A stretch of DNA of 64,000 nt from Pyropia yezoensis (Eukaryota > Rhodophyta > Bangiophyceae > Bangiales > Bangiaceae), in contig CM020619.1 of the NCBI GenBank assembly GCA_009829735.1, positions 17,923,816-17,987,815 of the forward strand, read 5' to 3'. Under the pieces are notes generated by a model. It ran no database searches and was not told where the DNA came from. It saw nothing but the letters and a program-made list of their open reading frames with translations. Below are positions 44,317 to 55,435 of this stretch, piece after piece. The first letter of the stretch is position 1. Each line of letters starts with the position of its first letter. Both the position numbers and the translations under genes were made by a program.

Positions 44317-45006
44317 GAGCCACCCGCCTCCTTGGTCGTGGCTGCACCATGCAACAGTACTGTTGCTGCGGCTGTCTGGGGCGTCGGGCGGTGGGGTCCT
44401 TGGCCGCCGCTCCAGCGCACACGCGCGGGTGCACCCCGCGGTCGGGCGGCGGGCGCAAGCCGCTCGCGGGCCGCCCGTGTGGGGGTATGTACCTGTCCTC
44501 GCTGCACGCACAGGACGCCCGTGGTGGAAGGGCGGGGGGGGGGGGGCGGCGCGGCGGCCCCTTGCGGCAAGCGCGGCGCGGGGGGGGCGCGCGCCCGGCG
44601 GGCGCTTGACGTGCGCGCCGGGTTCCCCTTGGCCCCTGCCGCGGTGCCCCAGCGCTGGCTACATTAGGGCCGCCGCGGCGGCGTCCGCTGCCGCGCTGCC
44701 CGCCGCCGCTGCTGCCGCCGCCCTTGCTCCACGCCGCTGCGGCCAACCGTCCGCCCGCCGGCTGCTGCCGCCGCCGCGGGGCCTTGCTCCCCTGTCGAGG
44801 CGCCTCCCCCACGGGGTAGCCGGCTGGCCGTGGGGCTACCCCCGCCGGGCGGGCGCCATGCCCCCCCCCGCCCCCCCCCCGCCGCTGCGGCGGCGGGGGC
44901 CCCCCCTCCCCCCGCCGCCCCGCCGTCGCCCGCCCCCGTGGCCGCAGACCCCCCCCCGCCGCCCGGTGCGGCGGCCGCCCCCGCGACGGGCGCCCCGGCG
45001 GCGGCG
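44317..45006 (+). promoter_or_regulatory. Upstream region of the insulysin-like gene
   Basis: About 690 bp of GC-rich sequence with no recognised gene and no TATA box. The frame of the peptidase is open well upstream of its first ATG (Pro/Ala-rich), but that part has no in-frame ATG, so it is read as leader. Confidence 0.3.
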
Positions 45007-48000
45007 ATGGCGGAAGTGATGGAGCAGTCCCCCCTCGACGACCGCTCCTACCGGCGGGTGACGCTCCCCAACGGCCTCCGCGTGCTCCTCGTTGCCGACC
45101 CTGTCGCCGACCGCCCCGCCGCGTGCATGTCCGTCGCCGTCGGCTACCGCGCCGACCCCGAGCACCTGCCCGGCCTCGCCCACTTTTGTGAGCACATGCT
45201 CTTCCTCGGCACGGCGAAATACCCCGACGAGGCGGCCTACGGCGCGTTTATCCGGGCCCACGGGGGGGGGCGCAACGCGGGGACGGGCCCCGAGACGACC
45301 AACTACCACTTTTCGGTGGTGGTGGACAAGGGGGGGGGGGGGCGGAAACGGCCGATGGGGGGGGCCAGGCGGGCCGTGGGGACGGCGGGGCGGCCCCCGC
45401 GGCGGGTGCCCCTGCCAATGGTGCGCCTGTCGAAGGGGCCCCCGGCGAGGGGGCCCCGGCCGACGGGGCTGCCGCCGACGCTGCGCCCACCGACGCTGCG
45501 CCCGCCGACGCTGCCCCCGCCGACGCTGCCCCCGCCAACGCTGCCACCGCCGACGCTGCCGCCGCCGACGCTGCCGTCGCCGACGCTGCCGCCGCCAGGG
45601 CTGCCCCCGCCGACGCTGCCGCCGCCGGCGCTCCCGCGCGCGACGCGTACCCGGCTGGCGCCGCCGGCGCTGCGCCCGCCGCCGGCGCTGCCCCCGCCGT
45701 GGCCCCCGCTGGCGCCGACGGCGGCGCCGCCGACGGGGCCCCCGCCGGGGCCGCCCCCGCCGACGCTGCTCCCGCCGACGCTGCCCCCGACGGCGCCCCC
45801 GCCGGCGACGCGGCACCCGCTGACGCCAGCAACGCTGCTCCCGCCAACGGGGCGGCGACCGCGGCTGCCCCCGGCGACGCTACTGCCGCTGCCGCTGCCG
45901 CCCCTGCCGCTGCCCCCAACGCGGCGGCGGCTGCGGCGGCTGCCCCCCTCCCGGCGGGCGGTGCCCCCCCCCAAGGCGCTACGGGCGCCCCCCCCCCCCC
46001 CCCCCCCCCCATTCCTCCCGGCCTCGCCCCCTACCACGAGGCCCTCGACCGGTTTGCCCAGTTTTTCATCGCCCCGCTCTTTACCCCCACCGCCACCGCC
46101 CGGGAGGTGCGCGCCGTCGACAGCGAATTCCGCAACGGCCGCCTCCACGACGCCCGCCGCCGCTATCAGGTGCTCCGCGCCGCCGCCGCGGCGGGGCACC
46201 CCGCCCGCAAGTGTGGGATTGGCAACGCGGCGTCGCTGTGGGAGCGCCCGACGGCGGCGGGGGTGGACGTGCGGGCGGCGCTGCTGGCGTTTCACGGGCG
46301 CCACTATAGTGCCAACCGGATGGCGCTGTCGCTCGTCGCGCCCGCGCCGCTCGACACGCTCGCGTCGTGGGCGGGTGACCTCTTTGGGGGCATCCCCAAC
46401 ACCCACGCGCCGCTCGCAGCAGACGCCTACGCGGGGCGGCCGCCGTACGGCCCCGCCGAGACGGGCGTGCGGCTGCACGTGGTGCCCGTCGAGGAGCACC
46501 GGTGGCTCAGCCTCTTTTGGGTGGTGCCCCCGCTTGCGGCCACCTACCGCACCAACCCCGTCGGCTATATTGCGCACCGCTTTAACTATGGGGGGCCCGG
46601 CTCCCTCCTGTCGGCGCTGCGCTCCCGCGGCTGGGCGTCGTCGGTGAGGGCGTCGTCGTCGGAGCGCGCGACGCACTGGCAGACGGTGCAGGTGTGGGTG
46701 GAGCTGACCGTCGCGGGCGCCGCGGCGGCGGCCATTGACGAGGTCATTGGCGCCATCTTTGCCTACCTGCGGCTGCTGGCGGCCGAGGGTGTGACGGCAC
46801 GCTCCTACCAGGACGCCGCGGACATCAAGCGAATGTACTGGACGTACCGGGAGCGGGAGGAGCCGTCGGCGCTGGCGCGGAAGCTCGCCCCCCGCATGCA
46901 CTGGCTCCCCGACGAGCACCTGCTGACGGGGGAGAGCCTGTATGCAGCGTACGACGAGCGCCTCATCCGGGACACACTGCGGCTGCTGACGCCGGCGGCG
47001 GCGGTGGTGATGGTTGTGGACCCGGCCTTCACGGGCACCACTGACCGCGTGGAGGAGTGGTACGGCACGCCGTACAGCGCGTGCCGCATCCCCGACGATA
47101 CGCTCACCGCCTGGGCGGCCGCGGCGCCGTGGCCCGACCTGGCCGTCGGGCCGCCCAACGCCTTCATTCCGACGGACCTGTCGCTCGTGTGCGACGCGCT
47201 CGACGAATCCGCCGCGGGCAGTGGGCAGCCGCCGGCGGTGGGGGAGGACGCAGGGCCGACGCGGGCACCCGGTGCGACCGCGGTGCTTGCTCGAGTGGCC
47301 AGCGCGGCACCTCCAGCAGATTTCAACGGGGACGCAGCGGCGGTGGACGCAGGCGCCATGGACGACGCCGCCTCGACGCTCTCCCCTCTGGCTGCGGGGG
47401 CAGCCGCCGCCGCCGCCTCCCCCGCGGCGCCGCCCCCGTGGGAGTCCCCCCGCCTCCCGCCCGTCGTGCCCCCCGCCGCCGCGACAACGTCGGCACACCC
47501 CGTGCTGCTGCACGACGACGCCACCCTGCGGCTGCACTACAAGCTGGACCGCACCTTCCGGCGGCCAAAGGCGTACGTCTGGTTCAACCTGCTCACCCCC
47601 GCCGTCCACACGAGCGCCCGCTCGTGGGTGCTCTCGGACCTTGCCACCCGCGTCCTCGCCGACGCCCTCACCGAGGAGACGGCCGACGCGGCCGACGCGG
47701 GCCTCGGCGTCCGGGTGTCCCGAATGCTGGGGGGCCTGCGCTTGTTCCTCTCGGGCTACACCGACAAGCTGCCGCGCCTGCTGGACGTGCTGCTCGGCCA
47801 CCTCGGCCGCTTCCGCGCCGAGCCCGCCCGCTTTGCGCGCGTCGCCGAGGTGCTCCGCCGGGGGTACAAGAATCGGCTCAAGCAGGATCCGCGGGACCAC
47901 GCCACCACCACCGTCTCGCTCCTAACGTGCACCCCCGCCTGGCACCTGACGGACCTGCTCGGCGTCTTTGGGGACGGCCTCGCCTCCGCGAGCTCCCCAC

Positions 48001-49043
48001 CGCCCGCCGCCGGCGGGCTAGACGGCGAGGGCACACCCGCCCCCCCCACCGCACCCCCGCCGCCGTCCGCGGCAGAGGTGGAAGCGTTTGTGGCGTCCCT
48101 GTGGCCGGGCGGCCTCTTCATCGAGGCCCTCGTGGCGGGCAACGTGTCGCCAGAGGGCGCGCTGTCGCTGGCCGCCACCGTCCAGGCGGCGCTCCCCGCG
48201 CCGCCGCTGCCGGCGCTCGAGCTCCCCGCCCGCCGCGCCGTCCAGCTGCCCGCCCGCCAGACGGTGCTCGCGCGGATTGCGAGCCCCAAGCCCGAGGACC
48301 CCAACTCGGCGGTGCAGGTGGTGTACCAGGTGGGCCTCGGCGGGGACCCCACCGCCGACGTGACGCTGGCCTTGCTCAAGCACATGCTCGTAGACCGCGT
48401 CTTTACCGTCCTCCGCACCGAGCAGCAGCTCGGGTACAGAGTGTCGTCGTGGTCGCAGCGCGTCGCGGGCGTCAATGTACTGTGCGTGGCGGTGCAGTCG
48501 CCGTCGGCGTCGCCCGAGACGGTCGCGGCACGCATCCAGGCGTGCCTCGACGACTTCGGGTCGGTCACCCTCCCCGCCCTCGACCCGACCCCCTTCAAGA
48601 CCGCCCTCTCCGCCGCGCTGCGGGAGCCCGACAAGCAGCTCTGGGCGCAGGCGCGGCGGTACCTGGACCAGATTTCCGACCACACGTACGACTATGGCCG
48701 CCGCGAGGCGCTGGCGGACGCGCTGGCGGCCGTCGGCACCCCGCAGCTGTGCCGGTGGTGGGCAACCTACCTGGCCGCCGACGCGCCGCGGCGGCGGCTG
48801 CTTGTGTCGGCGGTGCACCCGCCGGGCCGCCCGCCGGTGCAGACACCCGCGGAGGAGCGGGCGGCAGGGGCGGGGGGGGAGGGCGGCGGGGGTGGCGGCG
48901 ACGGGGGGTCGCTGCCGCCGCCGCTGGTGCTCGCCGACGTGGCCGCCCACCCGGCGGCGGTGCGCGCGTTTCGCCACTCGCGCCCGCTCTACCCCGTGAA
49001 CGGCTACTACCAGGTGGGGCCGTCCGCGGACCCTGGCGCCTGA
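45007..49043 (+). CDS. Insulysin-like M16 zinc metallopeptidase with Ala-rich insert
   Basis: First in-frame ATG at 45007 (MAEVMEQS). The inverted zinc site HFCEH (H59, E62, H63) sits in GLAHFCEHMLFLGTAKYP, and the third ligand is the Glu of AVDSEFRN (about 46120). Also visible are the insulysin core GIGN, then DVRAALLAFHGRHYSAN, and the C-terminal VQVVYQVG ... LRTEQQLGYRVSS, the family's RTxxQLGY signature. Family members degrade short peptides in the cytosol; no targeting peptide is seen. The frame changes once, at a run of 12 G (45331-45342) right after FSVVVDK. Beyond it the rest is open for about 1236 codons, so a homopolymer length error or real slippage is likely. Between FSVVVDK and the helix LDRFAQFF lies an insert of about 230 residues of ADAAP-type repeats absent from usual insulysins. 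A second Ala/Pro-rich linker is at 47200-47480. Total about 1340 residues against about 1000 usual. Confidence 0.88.
45478..45720 (+). repeat. 15-bp minisatellite inside the insulysin-like gene
   Basis: Tandem units close to CCGACGCTGCCCCCG, encoding Ala-Asp-Ala-Ala-Pro in the reading frame of the C-terminal part. Degenerate copies extend to about 45900. Because the unit is a multiple of three, copy-number change keeps the frame. Confidence 0.85.
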
Positions 49044-49050
49044 AGGGTGT

Positions 49051-49075
49051 GGGGGGGGGGGGGGGGGGGGGGGGG
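49051..49075 (+). repeat. Poly-G homopolymer, 25 nt, just after the insulysin stop
   Basis: Starts eight bases after the stop codon at 49041-49043. It could form G-quadruplexes in the 3' UTR; the true length is uncertain in assemblies. Confidence 0.9.
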
Positions 49076-49438
49076 TATCGCCGGGGGTGTGGCGCACGCA
49101 CTACTGCCCGCGCGGGCGACCGCGCTTGTGCTTTTTTTTTTCTTTTCTGTGGGCGACCGCCTTTCTTTTCCTCTCACCCCCGCGCACCAAAGCGCAGGCC
49201 TGGCCTGTCCATCGCATTGGACTCGACCACCTGCACCCCCCCCCCCGCCCCTCGTCGTGTCTATTGACGCCACTGGCCAGGCAGGGGGGCGCCGCCGCCC
49301 TACGAGCTGGTCGCGGGGGGGCAGCGCCGCGCGGCGACCGCAGCGGGCGCACCCATCGGCCGCCGTCGCCGCCGCCGCCGCCGCCGCCGCCGCTGCAGCC
49401 CGTCCCCGCGACCGACCTCCAGGGAAGGGGGGAGGGCG
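49076..49438. other. Intergenic stretch 3' of the insulysin-like gene
   Basis: Contains a T run (49131-49143), C runs and a CCGCCG triplet run (49363-49395). No gene was seen. It probably includes the 3' UTR and polyadenylation region. Confidence 0.35.
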
Positions 49439-49811
49439 CAGTGGGGTCTAAAGGGGGACCACCGATTTCTTGCATTCCGGGTGTTTTTCGCTTGCGCAAG
49501 AATTTGCAACCCACTCTCACGGCATGAAGGACGCCGAATTTGAGCACTTTTGTTGCTTTACGCTTCCAGTTGCCAGTTGCACAAGCCCGCACGTTGTTCT
49601 GCTGGTACCACCAGGCAGCTGAGGGTCGTACGCTTCCGGCGCAGACGGGCACCATCCATGTGGGCTTGTGCAACTGGCAACTGGAAGCGTAAAGCAACCA
49701 ACGTACTCAAAATCGGCGTCCTTCATGCCGTGAGAGGGGGTTGCAAATTCTTGCGGAAGCGGAAAACACCCGGAATGCAAGAAATCGGTGGTCCCCCTTC
49801 AGACCCCACTG
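49439..49811. mobile_element. Foldback/MITE-like element with ~150-bp inverted repeats
   Basis: Left arm 49439-49588 and right arm 49662-49811 are near-perfect reverse complements starting CAGTGGGGTCT. They are separated by a 73-bp spacer. The CAG(T/G)G start is typical of hAT-type termini. The flanks are G-rich (GGAGGGCG and CGGGGGGG), so an 8-bp duplication cannot be confirmed. No coding sequence beyond reflections of the arms. The arms differ at only a few sites, so the element is young or kept similar by hairpin-driven conversion. Confidence 0.85.
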
Positions 49812-51254
49812 CGGGGGGGCACGCCTAGTTAAGAGGGCGTTTCTTGTGCAGCCTGGGTTTCACGGGCTCCCTCGTCTCCTCATTGGCCGACGAAGATCAA
49901 TTCGATTGTTCTGAGAGGCAATGCTGTCACTGCATTGGCTCAAGAGAGCGAGGTGTCAGGTCTTTTTCTTCCTTTGGGCCACGGGAAGTTGAAGAATGTA
50001 CACGTGTTCACATGCACCCGTTGGCGCGGCCGTGTGGGGCAGGTGAGAATAGAAAAAAGTGGAAAAGAATGCAAAGAGGGGAGTCAACCGTTCCTCCAAG
50101 AACGGCTGCCGGAACGAAACACCACACCTTGGTGAAGTGCCACCTGCACAGCGCCCAAAGGCCCCCACCTCCGCCCGGTGCACCCCCCAAACGCTCGCTC
50201 CCCGTCACAGCCGGGGTGGGCTAGGTCAAAAAGGGGTGGGCCCGGCGCAGGGGGCGTCTTTTCACGTCTCGGGGGAGGTGCGGTCCCCCCATGACTGTGA
50301 CTCTACCACCTGTGGCGGATGTACGGTCCTCTGCTGCATCTCGGAGGCTTTTCAACCCTCATAGTACACACGCGGACGCTTCCCTGGGACATCTCAGAGA
50401 TGTATGAGAATGCCCGGGGTAACAGCGACAGGATTGAGGTTATTGATGGGGGAAGGGCTGTCACCTTCAGACCTCGGCGGCGAGGGGGGTTGAAGGGGGA
50501 GGCGTCAAGGCGACGGGAGGAGGCGGGGGAGGGGTGGGAAATGTCGTCCAAGGAGTGGGGTAGAATCAAACGCGGGGACACACTCACGCGCAAGATCCGG
50601 GTGGCCGCGTCACCGGGGCTGCGCTCGTCCGTCCCTCGCGGCCTCTGTGGCGTGGGGTGAAAAATGGGGTCATGAAAAACCCCAATTTTTTTTCAGCCAC
50701 TCACAGGGCTGTACGTTTCTTTGAAAAGGTTGGTGTAGAAACCCGGGCTGCACTCATTTATAAGAGTATTTCCAACAACGTCACGACGATCCCGATACCA
50801 TCTCACCCCAATCTGAATTGAAGCAGCCACGTGGGCGCTGCTGAGTGGAGGAGCGTGGCAAAAGCCGATATATGCAAACGAGTTGCTGGATCACAGGGGC
50901 TACATGATTTTAAGACGGGACAGCTGGCCTTCACGATAGCAACTGGCTTTCCGCTGCCGCAAATCAGAAGTGGGGAGGGTTCGCTGTCGCCTATTGCGTG
51001 TTCGATGGTATTATTCAACCTGGGGCAAGTCCCCCCCCGAAGACAGGTGCAAGGCTCGAAAACGAGGAAACATTGTCGACTCTCCTGCTGAACAAGCGAG
51101 ACACGCAGCACAAAGCAAGGCAATCTCGTGTATCTCGTCCATACTTTTGTCGAACGTTGCCTAATATGACTGTGCAATGCGACTCTTCTTGGCACGTGCA
51201 GTCCAAACTCGCTCCAATATTCCTGTCCATATGCGAATATACGCACTCAAAAGT
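49812..51254. other. Unassigned stretch
   Basis: 1.4 kb of moderate GC with many short frames and none recognisable. Contains runs of T/C and a CCCCAATTTTTTTT tract near 50680. Confidence 0.3.
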
Positions 51255-51515
51255 GTATATAAGTCTGTTTGCGGTCAGTTGGGGTCGTGTCCGACCGTCT
51301 CTGTGCAACGAGCCAATCACCTGACGCGGTTTCCCTCGACGCGCCCCGCCTGCGATCAGTGTATGCCGGGAACGGACGGTTGTGACCGCTCGGTCCATGA
51401 GACAACCGACCACGTCGTTTTCTGCATGGTTGACAGTTGCACGCTTCCGCGACTCCATGCGGTGTACCGGCGTCGTTTCCGCAACTTTCGCACGCTCTAT
51501 GAGGCGACCACAGCG
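51255..51515 (+). pseudogene. Possible LINE reverse-transcriptase C-terminal zinc-binding remnant
   Basis: The frame reads RFPSTRPACDQC, then about 16 residues later ETTDHVVFCMVDSC. This fits the zf-RVT pattern at the end of many non-LTR retrotransposon ORF2 proteins (R..TR..C..C ... ET..H..F.C). Only this tail is present; no RT palm motif was found upstream. It could be a chance Cys/His cluster. Confidence 0.35.
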
Positions 51516-53235
51516 CGGCGGCTCCATCGTGCCTCCTCTTTTTTCTTTTCGAGGCGCGAGGTTGCGCATTCCCCCCCGCCATGCGTGGACCCCGCCATGC
51601 GAATTATGGTGAACGAGATTCGCCCCCCCCCCCTCTCTTTTCTTTACCCCTTGCCGGCGCACGCGGCCCCGGCGGCTCTTGCATTCCCTCCCGGTCGCGT
51701 ATCACGTCTCTATGTGCAAATCCGGCGGTTGTCGGTCGGTTGACCCTCTTCCCAGGCCCGTGCACGCCCCCACCTCGGGTTTTGCGTCTCCGTCTCCACG
51801 TTTTACGCGTGTCACCCCCCCGCTCTCCCCTGCGCGTCGTCAAGCAAGCCACCGCCGTCTACGCAGCCGCGCCTTCCCCGACGCCCCCCCTCATCGCCCC
51901 ACGCCCGCCCCACGGCCACAGGAGGGTGCCAACAGTGGACAGGGGCGGCCTCCGGTGGTCGCCTCTGGCGTGGCGGCAACGCCCCGCCTCATGTCGGCCC
52001 TGATTCTCATTGGGCACGCCAAGCCGGTCGCAACCCCTCCCCGCCGCTTGCTGCCCAGAGTACTGTTGGGCCCCCTCCCCCCCACATCGCTCCCGCCCAA
52101 TGGAACTGTGCGGGCGATTCCTCTTCAACCCCCCCTGTGGGCACCAACGCCCATGGGCGCTGCCGTGCTGGTTGGCCACACGAGGTGTCTCGGCCGAGGG
52201 TGTCGCGTGACCCCCCGACAATTTCCAGAGGCGGGACGTGAGCCTTGCGGGGGTGCTTCCTCCCCCCCCCCTCCCCCCCACATGACCACGCCCCCCCCCT
52301 TCCCACCACACGCCCCACCTGCGCCCTGTCGTCGACACGGATCCCCACTTCGCGCCACCGCTGTCGGGAGGCGTCTCCCACCGGCCGCTCTGGCCCACGT
52401 CTGCACTGTTTGCGACGGCAGTCGCCCGCGGGGTGGTCCCCGGCGGGGGGTCGCCAACTCTCCTCGCCCGATTTCCACTTGGCCGCACGGGTGTCGCGGT
52501 TGGCCCCCAGCACGTGGGTGAGCCACAGTAGCGACCCCATCGTTGGCGCCCACATTGGCGGCCGCAACGGTAGGATCGGCCGCGACCCCGGTGAAGGGGC
52601 CGCCTCCACCTGCCTGCAAGGCGGCCTGGCGGCCTGGAGGCCGAAAAGGGTCATCACCCCCCCTCGTTTCGGCCTCCCCGGTTGCCACGCCGCATCTCCG
52701 CCATTCCTCTCGCGGCCGCACGGTTGCAGCGCTTGGTGGGGGCGGCCATCCCCCTCTCGGGCGGCCATACGCGAAGGGGCGCCGCCCCCGCGGCCACACG
52801 CTCTATGCTGCTGCAAGCCGCCTTTTTCTCCCTCTTTGCCGTCATTGCCGGTGTGGCTGCTGCCCCGCCCCCGACAGTGGCGGCCGCTGCCAGCCGCTGC
52901 CGGCCGCCGTCCAGACGGACGACACCTGCACCGGGGGGGGCTCATTGGCCGCATGCGGGCCCACAATTGTCCGCCCCCCCCACGCGCACCCCGGTGCGTC
53001 GGGGGAGGGGGGTCGTCTGGCCGCACCCTGGGCGGCTGACGTGCTCTGTGGGCCTGTGGTCGACGCGCACTTCATCGACCCCTCTATGAGGCCATGAACG
53101 CTGGCTACAACGTTCGTCGCGCTCAGCCGTCACAAGGCTACCACTCTGCACATTGGGGGCCGTACGACGGCCCCGATTCCCTGTCCCCCACTTTCCCACG
53201 CGCGCAGCACTCTCCTGTGACGCCTTTTCCGCTCC
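51516..53235. other. Unassigned GC-rich stretch left of the Harbinger genes
   Basis: C-rich tracts (for example 51626-51636 and 52256-52280) and Pro/Gly/Arg-rich open frames on both strands. No domain. The left end of the PIF/Harbinger element may lie here, but no terminal repeat or TWA target pair was recognised by eye. Confidence 0.3.
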
Positions 53236-55435
53236 TTGAGCACCGTGGGCGCAGCCACCCGCGGCGCGGGGGGGGACAGGGGTGGCGGAGGGGGCGGGGG
53301 GCGGGAGCGGAACCACGGGGGTCCGCCGGCGCGGCAGATAAGCAAGGACCAGCGCCGTCGAGGGCTTCGGCCCCTCTGCGCGCGCTGTCGTCGTGCGCAG
53401 ATCACGGGGCCGGAGTACCCCCTCTGTCACTGGCGGTGCGGCTGCCCGTGGGCAGCTCAGCCACCGTTTCGGGAGCGCGGAAGCCTGTGGTGGGCAGGCC
53501 GCGGGCGGCACCTGACGAAGACGGAGCTGCGGAGGGCCTTCCGCCGTCTGTGCTGGCAGTGTCGGCGAGCGCAGCGGGCGGAGCTGGACCACGCTCTGTG
53601 CCATTGGACGTGTCGGTGTCCTTGGGCGGCCACTCCCCCGAAGCAGGACGTGCCGCCTCTGCTCACGGGGCCGCAGGGCGGCCCCTGGGCCGACCGACCG
53701 CCGGCGGGGCGGGCGGTACCAACGGAGTGGGACACCGGGCGCCAGCGCCAACCGACAGAAGAGCCGCTGAACGACAGCGGCGGCCAGGCGGCGCCGGGCG
53801 GGTGGACCAACGCCCATCTGGGGCGGCCGACCGCTCCTCGCTGGGAGGGGCCGCCGCTGGTTGGCGGCGGCGGCCAGGGCCAGGGGGGACCGACCCGGTG
53901 GCACGATCAGCAAGGGCGGCCGAGCAGTCCCCGCTATTGGGAAGGGCCGCCGCTGTTTGGAGAGGGCCAGTCTCGGCCAAGCCGGTGGCAAGACCAGCAG
54001 CAGCAGCAGGAGAAAGGGCGGCAGACGAGCCCACGCAGGGACGATCGGCCGCGGCTGTTTTGGGACGGCCAGGCGGGGCCCAGCCGGTAGGAGCACTACC
54101 CGCAGCAGCAGCAGCAAGGGCGGCCGACGAGCCCACGCAGGGACGATCGGCCGCGGCTGTTTGGGGACGGCAAGGCGGGGCCCAGCCGGTGGGAGCACTA
54201 CCCGCAGCAGCAGCAGCAAGGGCGGCCGTCGAGCCCATGCAGGGACGATCGGCCGCGGCTGTTTGGGGACGGCCAGGCGGGGCGCAGCCTGTGGGAGCAC
54301 AACCCGCAGGAGCAGCAGCAAGGGCGGCCGACGAGCCCACGCAGGGACGATCGGCCGCGGCTGTCTGGGGACGGCAAGGCGGGGCCCAGCCGGTGGGAGC
54401 ACTACCCGCAGGAGCAGCAGCAAGGGCGGCCGACGAGCCCACGCAGGGACGATCGGCCGCGGCTGTTTGGGGACGGCCAGGCGGGGCCCAGCCGGTGGGA
54501 GAACCACCTGCAGCAGCAGCAGCAAGGGCGGCCGACGAGCCCACGCAGGGACGATCGGCCGCCGTTGTTTGGAGACGGCCACGCGAGGCAGAACCGGGAA
54601 GCCGACCACCAGCCGGGGCGAGCGACCAGGGTCCGCTTTTGGGAGGGGCCGCCGCTCTTTGGCGGCGGCCAGGCGGGGCCGAGCCGGCCGGACGCCCACC
54701 AGCATGGGCGGCCGGCCAGTCCCCGCTATTGGGAGGGGCCGCCGCTCTTTGGCGGCGGCCAGGCGGGGCCGAGCCGGCCGGACACCCACCAGCAGGGTCG
54801 GCCGGCCAGTCCCCGCTGTTGGGAGGGGCCGCCGCTCTTCGGCGGCGGCCAGGCGGAGCCGAGCCGGCCGGACAACCACCAGCAGCAGCAGCAGCAAGGG
54901 CGGCCGAGCAGCACTCGCAGGGATCACCGGCCGCCCCTGGCTGGCAGCAACCAGGCTGCATCGAGCGGGTGGCCCAGCACCCAGCTAGGGGGGTGGACGA
55001 CTCCGCGGGTCCAAGGGCCGCCGTCGATTGGCGTTGGGCAGGGGCCGCCGACTGCCCAGATAGCGGGGGAGGCGGCCCTGGGCAGCAACCAGCTGTCGTC
55101 TTCCGCGCTGGGGAGCGGCCAGCAGAGATCGTTGCCATTGGCGCCGTCGGAGAGGCGTCTCGAGGCAAACGCTCGAAGAGCTGCTGCGGGCTCGGTGGAG
55201 GGCTCCCCGCGAGGCGGCGTGCGAGGGACTCCCCTGGGTGGGCCGAGCGGCACCGGCCCACCACTGCGGCCCTCCTCGAGCATTTGGCCAGCGCCTCGTG
55301 GCGACCCGTGGTCTGCGCGAGTAAGGGCGGTGCGACTGAACCAGAGGCTCACGGATCGCGGCGCGCAAGATCGCCCATTGCTGCCGGGGTCAACGGCAGC
55401 AGCAGCAGCAGCAGCAACACCCGCGACGGGTCCGC
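53236..55435 (+). CDS. Repeat-rich protein with duplicated Cys module, beside Harbinger genes (one early stop)
   Basis: The frame was chosen by its highest G/C at third positions and balanced composition. Residues 48-70 and 106-128 (counted from 53236) are two copies of C-x2-C-x12-C-x3-C-x-C (LC..CRRAQ ... LCHW.C.CPW), 58 residues apart and probably metal-binding. They are followed by WEGPPLFG-type units, then six 34-residue units (RPRLFGDGQAGPSRW then a Gln run, 54040-54600), then 30-residue WEGPPLFGGG units (54641-54910). The start is uncertain because there is no ATG at the left edge. One unit has TAG (about 54088) where the others have TGG, so this copy may be truncated there. The frame otherwise stays open to 56130, overlapping the next gene. 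It could be an accessory ORF of the transposon or a host gene. Confidence 0.5.
54040..54910 (+). repeat. Coding minisatellites, 102-bp and 90-bp units
   Basis: The word GACGATCGGCCGC recurs at 54040, 54142, 54244, 54346, 54448 and 54550 (period exactly 102). GGGAGGGGCCGCCGCTCTT recurs at 54641, 54731 and 54821 (period exactly 90). Both periods are multiples of three. Confidence 0.93.

Noticed and set aside
45303-47900. 865-codon minus-strand frame opposite the insulysin-like gene
   Set aside because: Reads as Gly/Ser/Arg repeats mirroring the minisatellite; the plus strand has clear M16 motifs.
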